Shown here: positions 60,091-64,000 of the stretch, in pieces
Position numbering within the stretch: position 1 is the first letter of the stretch
Layout of the letters: each line of letters opens with the position of its first letter
NCBI RefSeq assembly: GCF_003149105.1
Contig: NZ_QGDS01000001.1
Coordinates: 651,942-715,941 of the forward strand
DNA length: 64,000 bases
Direction of reading: 5' to 3'
Source: Faecalicatena contorta
GTDB taxonomy: Bacteria > Bacillota > Clostridia > Lachnospirales > Lachnospiraceae
The notes under the pieces: model-generated
The model's input: the letters and a program-made list of their open reading frames with translations, nothing else
What the model was told of the DNA's origin: nothing
The model's database searches: none
Translations under genes and position numbers: made by a program

Positions 60091-60720
60091 TTACTCCCTG
60101 AACGCTGCCGCCATATCTTGCGCCGCCTGCTCAATGTTATCTGCTGCAATAACTGCTGACACAACCGCCAGCCCATCAATGCCCATACCCTTAAAGTTGT
60201 CCAAAGTCTTCTGATTGATGCCTCCGATTACTACAATCGGCACATCCACCGCACTGCGGATTCCTTTTAACTCCTCCATCGTAACCGTCTGTGCATCTGT
60301 CTTTGTGTCTGTTTGATACATCGCTCCTACCCCCAGATAGTCCGCTCCGTCCAACACTGCCTGTTTCGCTTCTGAAAGGTTTGTTGCGGATACCCCGACA
60401 ATTTTATCTCCACCGATGATGCTGCGTACAACCGCCGCAGGCAAATCACTCTGCCCCACATGTACACCGTCTGCATCAACAGCCAGAGCGATGTCAACGC
60501 GGTCATTAATGATAAGGGGCACATTGAATCTCTTTGTGATTTCGTGAATTCTTTTCGCAGTCTCATAGAATTCCTGTGAGGTGCAATTCTTTTCCCTCAA
60601 CTGGATTACGGTGCACCCGCCCTTAATCGCCCGCTCCACTGCCTCTTCCAGCGTTTCCGTACTCATCAGTTCCCTGTCCGTGCAAAGGTACAGTGTATAA
60701 TCAATCTCATTCTTCTTCAA
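60091..60720 (-). CDS. thiE: Thiamine-phosphate synthase ThiE
   Basis: ThiE joins HMP-PP and THZ-P to form thiamine phosphate. The 209-residue TIM barrel has [45 protein letters not shown] and VVIGGI, the standard ThiE motifs. It overlaps thiM by 14 bp. Confidence 0.97.
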   Translation of the reverse strand: MKKNEIDYTLYLCTDRELMSTETLEEAVERAIKGGCTVIQLREKNCTSQEFYETAKRIHEITKRFNVPLIINDRVDIALAVDADGVHVGQSDLPAAVVRSIIGGDKIVGVSATNLSEAKQAVLDGADYLGVGAMYQTDTKTDAQTVTMEELKGIRSAVDVPIVVIGGINQKTLDNFKGMGIDGLAVVSAVIAADNIEQAAQDMAAAFRE

Positions 60721-61522
60721 CGTTTCCCATCTCCTCTATTATTTGTTCATTCAGCATAGAAAGTGCATCAATAAGTGCCATATGGAAGCTTCCAGTTCCC
60801 AGCTCTCCCGCCTTCTCAAATGCAATTTCACCTGCAATTCCCATAGACATAACGCCTGCTGCTGCCGCCGTAAATGCATCTTCTCTAAGTCCGGCATATC
60901 CACCTGTGATTGCACTTGCCATGCACCCGGTTCCCGTTACCTTAGAGAGCATCGGATGCCCGTTAGAAATCCTCACCACGCGTTTTCCATCTGTAATCAC
61001 ATCCACAGCCCCCGTAATTGCCACTGTACAAGAAAACTTCTTCGCCGCTGCTATAGCAACTGCCTGGGCATCCTTGTCTTCGTCCTCTTTCGACGTATCC
61101 ACTCCTTTTGTAGACGCCGAAAGTCCTGCCACATAGGATACTTCCGAGAGATTCCCTCTTAGAATCGTAATTCTTATCTGTTCCAGAATTCTCTGAGTTG
61201 TCTCGTTACGGAGCTTTGATGCCCCTGCGCCTACCGGATCAAAGACCACCGGAATTCCCAGTTCATTTGCTTTCTTCCCAGCAGAAACCATGGACTCCAC
61301 AGTTCTCTGGTTTAAGGTACCGATATTAATAACCAGTGCCGAGGAAATGGCTGTAATATCTGCTGCTTCAAGAATATCGTCTGCCATAATCGGTGAAGCT
61401 CCGATTGCCAGAAGCGCATTGGCACAGTCATTCACCGTCACATAATTGGTAATGTTGTGAACGAGAGGAACGGTATTCCTCATTTTGGTATTCAGTTTTG
61501 CTGCTTCTTGTTTTACACTCAT
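60707..61522 (-). CDS. thiM: Hydroxyethylthiazole kinase ThiM
   Basis: ThiM phosphorylates the thiazole alcohol to THZ-P for salvage. The 271-residue ribokinase-like protein has [32 protein letters not shown] near the N-terminus and the catalytic [18 protein letters not shown] loop. It is the first gene after the TPP riboswitch. The operon contains salvage enzymes but no thiC or thiG, so precursors are probably imported. Confidence 0.97.
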   Translation of the reverse strand: MSVKQEAAKLNTKMRNTVPLVHNITNYVTVNDCANALLAIGASPIMADDILEAADITAISSALVINIGTLNQRTVESMVSAGKKANELGIPVVFDPVGAGASKLRNETTQRILEQIRITILRGNLSEVSYVAGLSASTKGVDTSKEDEDKDAQAVAIAAAKKFSCTVAITGAVDVITDGKRVVRISNGHPMLSKVTGTGCMASAITGGYAGLREDAFTAAAAGVMSMGIAGEIAFEKAGELGTGSFHMALIDALSMLNEQIIEEMGNVEEE

Positions 61523-61582
61523 GTTTTTTCTCCTTTACAATTACGATGATACAGGGATTTGGAGAATCTTCCGTACATGAAC

Positions 61583-61614
61583 AAAAAAATGCCCGGGCCG
61601 CAAAACCCAAGCAT
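61583..61614 (-). terminator. Riboswitch terminator ahead of thiM
   Basis: On the minus strand ATGCTTGGG pairs with CCCGGGCAT (including G-U pairs), followed by a T-run, between the riboswitch and thiM. This is the expression platform that would stop transcription when TPP is bound. Confidence 0.8.
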
Positions 61615-61637
61615 CTTCATTCTACTTTGTCCATTTG

Positions 61638-61724
61638 CTCCCTACCACGGTGTTAACCGACAGGTTCAAAGGGTCAGAACTGGCACTTTTGTGCACTTCC
61701 TTCTCAACTAAATTAGTTCCCCTG
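61638..61724 (-). ncRNA. TPP riboswitch (THI element)
   Basis: On the minus strand the element begins CAGGGGAAC and contains TTGAGA, the conserved ACCCTTTGAACCTG (61661-61674), and ends near GTGGTAGGGAG. These are the THI-box landmarks. TPP binding would repress thiM-thiE-HAD-thiD-cytX through the downstream terminator. The 309-bp gap between thiM and the HD gene is filled by this element, its terminator and its promoter. Confidence 0.92.
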
Positions 61725-61745
61725 CAATTATGAAATTACTTCTGT

Positions 61746-61774
61746 ATTATAACAATATTTTCCTCCGTTTACAA
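61746..61774 (-). promoter_or_regulatory. Sigma-A promoter of the thiamine operon
   Basis: TTGTAA, 17 nt, TATAAT with an upstream TGt extension, ending about 22 nt before the TPP riboswitch. Confidence 0.8.
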
Positions 61775-61830
61775 GGGCTTCTTAGAGGAGTTATGATGTA
61801 GATTTAAAATTCGAACTGTTTTCGGTAAAA

Positions 61831-62469
61831 TTACTGTTTTCCCTTTCTTCTTTCCCCTCGTCTTTTACATAGTTGCAGGAAATACCGGATATTGTCTTCT
61901 TCTACTTTTCTGTCCGCGCCTGTACGCCCTAAACGGTCGCACAATCCCAATAGGGCAATATCATAAATGTCCACAGATTCAAGCATTGCATTTATATCCG
62001 CAAAAGGCAAATCTTTTATCACATAAAGGATATGCATATGGTAACGAACCAAGTTACACACTGCTGTTACAAATGCCGGTTCCTGATGCAGTGCGCTAAG
62101 AAATTCTTCTGCCAAAACCGCCCCTGTTTTGTCATGATTATATGCGGTGATTTTGCCCTTCCGGACTTTGGTAACAGCAGGCTTGCCCAGATCGTGAAGC
62201 ATAGCCGCCCACATAAAAACACGGGGATTTGTGCTTTCCTGCTTTCTTTTTGCTGCCTGGTCTATTACAAGCAAAGTGTGATTCCACACGTTTCCTTCTA
62301 GATGATGCTGTGGGGACTGTTCTGTAGCCTGCATACGCTTCATCAAATTGAATGGATATATCTCCATGTCCGGTGAATCCACAATAGAGGTGCAATATTC
62401 AGATGGAGCTTTATCATTCAGCAAATGCCACTCCAGTGTATGAAATAGACTGTTTACAATATCGTTCAT
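61831..62469 (-). CDS. HD-domain phosphohydrolase-like protein
   Basis: A 212-residue protein with an HD domain: NVWNHTLLVIDQA, MWAAMLHDLGKPAVTK with the HD pair, and YNHDKTGAVLAEEFL. This arrangement resembles the HDIG domain found alone or attached to tRNA nucleotidyltransferases. It is likely a metal-dependent phosphohydrolase acting on a nucleotide or RNA end, but the substrate cannot be inferred. Its gene is independent, upstream of the thiamine operon. Confidence 0.83.
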   Translation of the reverse strand: MNDIVNSLFHTLEWHLLNDKAPSEYCTSIVDSPDMEIYPFNLMKRMQATEQSPQHHLEGNVWNHTLLVIDQAAKRKQESTNPRVFMWAAMLHDLGKPAVTKVRKGKITAYNHDKTGAVLAEEFLSALHQEPAFVTAVCNLVRYHMHILYVIKDLPFADINAMLESVDIYDIALLGLCDRLGRTGADRKVEEDNIRYFLQLCKRRGERRKGKQ

Positions 62470-62527
62470 TTACTGGTTCCCTTCATTTTTATATTCATTA
62501 TGGGGTTCCTAGTTCTTCTATTTTCTT

Positions 62528-63658
62528 CTAAGGCTTTAATATCACCTTAATACAATTATCAATCTTTTTGTCAAAGATGGAATATGCGTGCTTCCCTTCA
62601 CTCAATGGAAGTGTATGGGATATAATATCAGTTGCATCAAATTTTCCAGCTTTAATTAATTCCATTATTGGATTTACATATCGCTGTGCAGGACACTGGC
62701 CCATTCTCAACGTGATATTTCTACTGAGGAATTCACCAAGAGGGAAATGATTGTATGGTCCGCCATAGACGCCGACCAGTGTTACATTTCCACCCTTTTT
62801 TACCGACTTGGATGCGATTTCAATAGCAGACTTGGAGCCGCCTTGCAGCTTGAATGCTGATTCTATTTTTTCCAGGATGGACATTTTACCGTCAAGGCCT
62901 ACACAATCAATAACACAATCTGCACCTCCATGTGTCAATTCCTTGAGATAAGCACCGGTATCCTCGCACTCCTCAAGATGAATTGTTTCCACCCCATTAT
63001 GCTTTTGAGCATGATGTAATCGGTAATCCACACAGTCTACAGCATAAATTCTGCCGGCCCCCATATAGGCTGCCCATTTTTGTGTAAGCAGGCCTACAGG
63101 CCCACAACCCAAAACAATAACGGAATCTCCCGGCTTAATTTGGCTGATGGAAGCCCCCCAATAAGAAGTAGGCAGTATATCAGTGAGAAAGAGTGCCTGT
63201 TCATCCGAAAGCTCCTCTGGAACTTGAACAGGTCCCACATTAGCGTATGGAACACGAAGGTATTCGGCCTGCCCACCGGCATATCCTCCAAAATCTTCGC
63301 CATATCCAAACAAACCACCAACTTCGCCATGTTCATTAGAATTATCACATTGACTGAACAATCCGCTTTCACAGAAGGCACAATGCCCACATGCAACAGG
63401 AAACGGAATAATGACCCTGTCGCCGGACTTTACCTTTGTGACGTCGCTTCCAGCCTCTAATACTATTCCCATAGTTTCATGACCAAGAGGCGTCCCCTTA
63501 ACCAAATTAGGCACAAATCCATGAACCAGATGCAGATCAGATCCACAGATGGCTGTAGAAGTAACCTTTATAATAATATCATCGTGCTTTTCCAATTTAG
63601 GATCGCTCATTTGTGCAACTTGTACGTTGTTAATTCCTTTATAAACAATTGCTTTCAT
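62528..63658 (-). CDS. Zinc-dependent alcohol dehydrogenase
   Basis: About 376 residues, medium-chain dehydrogenase family. The catalytic zinc site is in AICGSDLHLVHG and GHETMGIV, the structural zinc has four cysteines in CGHCAFCESGLFSQC, and the NAD-binding fold is VIVLGCGPVGLLTQKWA. It resembles the formaldehyde-dehydrogenase-like subgroup, but the substrate is not determined. The ATG at 63658 is the family-type start but has a weak ribosome site; a 12-codon leader frame with a strong one overlaps it. Confidence 0.9.
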   Translation of the reverse strand: MKAIVYKGINNVQVAQMSDPKLEKHDDIIIKVTSTAICGSDLHLVHGFVPNLVKGTPLGHETMGIVLEAGSDVTKVKSGDRVIIPFPVACGHCAFCESGLFSQCDNSNEHGEVGGLFGYGEDFGGYAGGQAEYLRVPYANVGPVQVPEELSDEQALFLTDILPTSYWGASISQIKPGDSVIVLGCGPVGLLTQKWAAYMGAGRIYAVDCVDYRLHHAQKHNGVETIHLEECEDTGAYLKELTHGGADCVIDCVGLDGKMSILEKIESAFKLQGGSKSAIEIASKSVKKGGNVTLVGVYGGPYNHFPLGEFLSRNITLRMGQCPAQRYVNPIMELIKAGKFDATDIISHTLPLSEGKHAYSIFDKKIDNCIKVILKP

Positions 63659-63693
63659 TTTTTCTTGTATGATATATTTGTAACTAAATACAT
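63655..63693 (-). CDS. Possible 12-residue leader peptide upstream of the alcohol dehydrogenase
   Basis: An ATG at 63693 with AAAGGAG seven nt ahead encodes MYLVTNISYKKK, and its TGA overlaps the dehydrogenase ATG as ATGA. The dehydrogenase itself lacks a comparable ribosome site, so coupled translation from this leader is likely. Confidence 0.5.
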   Translation of the reverse strand: MYLVTNISYKKK

Positions 63694-63739
63694 CAATACT
63701 CTCCTTTCGCTTTAACTTTGTTATAATCAATAGTAACAC

Positions 63740-63912
63740 TGTGGACTTTTTATTTTATCTTATAGCTTTGACTATTTTAAGGAGTGTATTGCCACAGTTT
63801 TATCTAAATCATTTATAGTTGGATAAGTCTTTGAACTTTCATTTCACGCAAGTTTATGATGATAAAACTAGGTGGATAAACACAGTGATTTTATTACAAA
63901 GGAGTTGATTTT
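63740..63912 (+). mobile_element. Probable left end of an IS110-family element
   Basis: The AT-rich stretch in front of the transposase contains no gene. A promoter-like TTGAAC-N18-TATGAT lies at 63831-63860. The exact end of the element is not visible; IS110 elements often lack inverted repeats. The non-coding left end of IS110-type elements can encode a bridge RNA, which may lie here. Confidence 0.4.
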
Positions 63913-64000
63913 ATGTTCTATGTTGGCATCGATATCGCCAAGCAAACACATTTCGCATCTATCATGAATTCAGATGGCGAGATTCTTGTTAAACCTTTTT
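63913..64000 (+). CDS. IS110-family transposase, N-terminal fragment at the window edge
   Basis: Twenty-nine codons are visible, beginning MFYVGIDIAKQTHFAS, the start of the RuvC-like DEDD domain of IS110 transposases (first catalytic Asp in GID). AAAGGAG precedes the ATG. The gene continues past the right edge, so completeness is unknown. Confidence 0.85.
   Translation, partial: MFYVGIDIAKQTHFASIMNSDGEILVKPF

Overview
The window is almost entirely a large motility and chemotaxis locus of a Gram-positive, Clostridia-type bacterium, most likely a Lachnospiraceae-like gut anaerobe. This is inferred from FliY carrying CheC-like domains, CheC/CheD/CheV, FlbD (SwrD), an FlhB-C-terminal-like protein, the FlgM-FlgN-FlgK-FlgL order, an InlB-repeat surface protein, a CytX-type thiamine-precursor transporter and an iron SOD. 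No rRNA or other species marker is present, so the genus is not claimed.

Layout. 1-3.4 kb (minus): flgM-flgN-flgK-flgL, with flgL cut by the left edge. 3.4-6.3 kb: an orphan FtsE-like ATPase with a nucleotidyltransferase-like protein (minus), divergent from a secreted C39-type cysteine-peptidase-like protein (plus). 6.3-9.6 kb (minus): fliD-fliS-small helical protein. 9.6-36.5 kb (minus): one very long flagellar operon, flgB-fliE-fliF-fliG-fliH-fliI-fliJ-fliK-flgD-(operon protein)-flgE-flbD-motA-motB-fliM-cheY-flgC-fliY-fliO-fliP-fliQ-fliR-flhB-flhA-fliA-two rod genes-cheC-cheD-cheV-(EAL-like/HDOD)-parA-(ComFB-like). flgC is displaced from flgB-fliE, and flhF, flhG, fliL and cheR are absent. 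36.5-40.6 kb (minus): a GGDEF/EAL protein, an FlhB-like protein and a large partner protein. 40.8-44.6 kb (plus): cheA-cheW-cheB. 44.6-47.1 kb: an unknown two-ORF gene divergent from flagellin fliC. 47.2-52.6 kb (minus): a 1507-aa InlB-repeat surface protein followed by two hemerythrins. 52.8 kb (plus): SOD. 53.5-57.3 kb (minus): two chemoreceptors. 57.4-61.8 kb (minus): a TPP-riboswitch-controlled thiamine salvage operon (thiM-thiE-HAD-thiD-cytX). 61.8-63.7 kb (minus): an HD-domain protein and a zinc alcohol dehydrogenase. Right edge: the start of an IS110-family transposase.

The most informative pattern is a repeated sigma-28 (FliA)-type promoter, TTA(A/T)-N15-nnCGATA(A/T). I read it upstream of flgM, fliD (N16 variant), fliC and cheA, which are expected targets. 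It also lies upstream of three unexpected units: the secreted C39 protein, the InlB-repeat/hemerythrin operon, and the unknown gene divergent from fliC. With fliA and flgM both in the window, this predicts an extended flagellar regulon that includes a secreted peptidase-like protein, a giant surface protein, oxygen-binding hemerythrins and an unknown basic helical protein. The fliC leader also carries a GGA-loop hairpin and a GGA-containing Shine-Dalgarno sequence of the kind CsrA binds. All coordinates come from reading the sequence; no database search was run.
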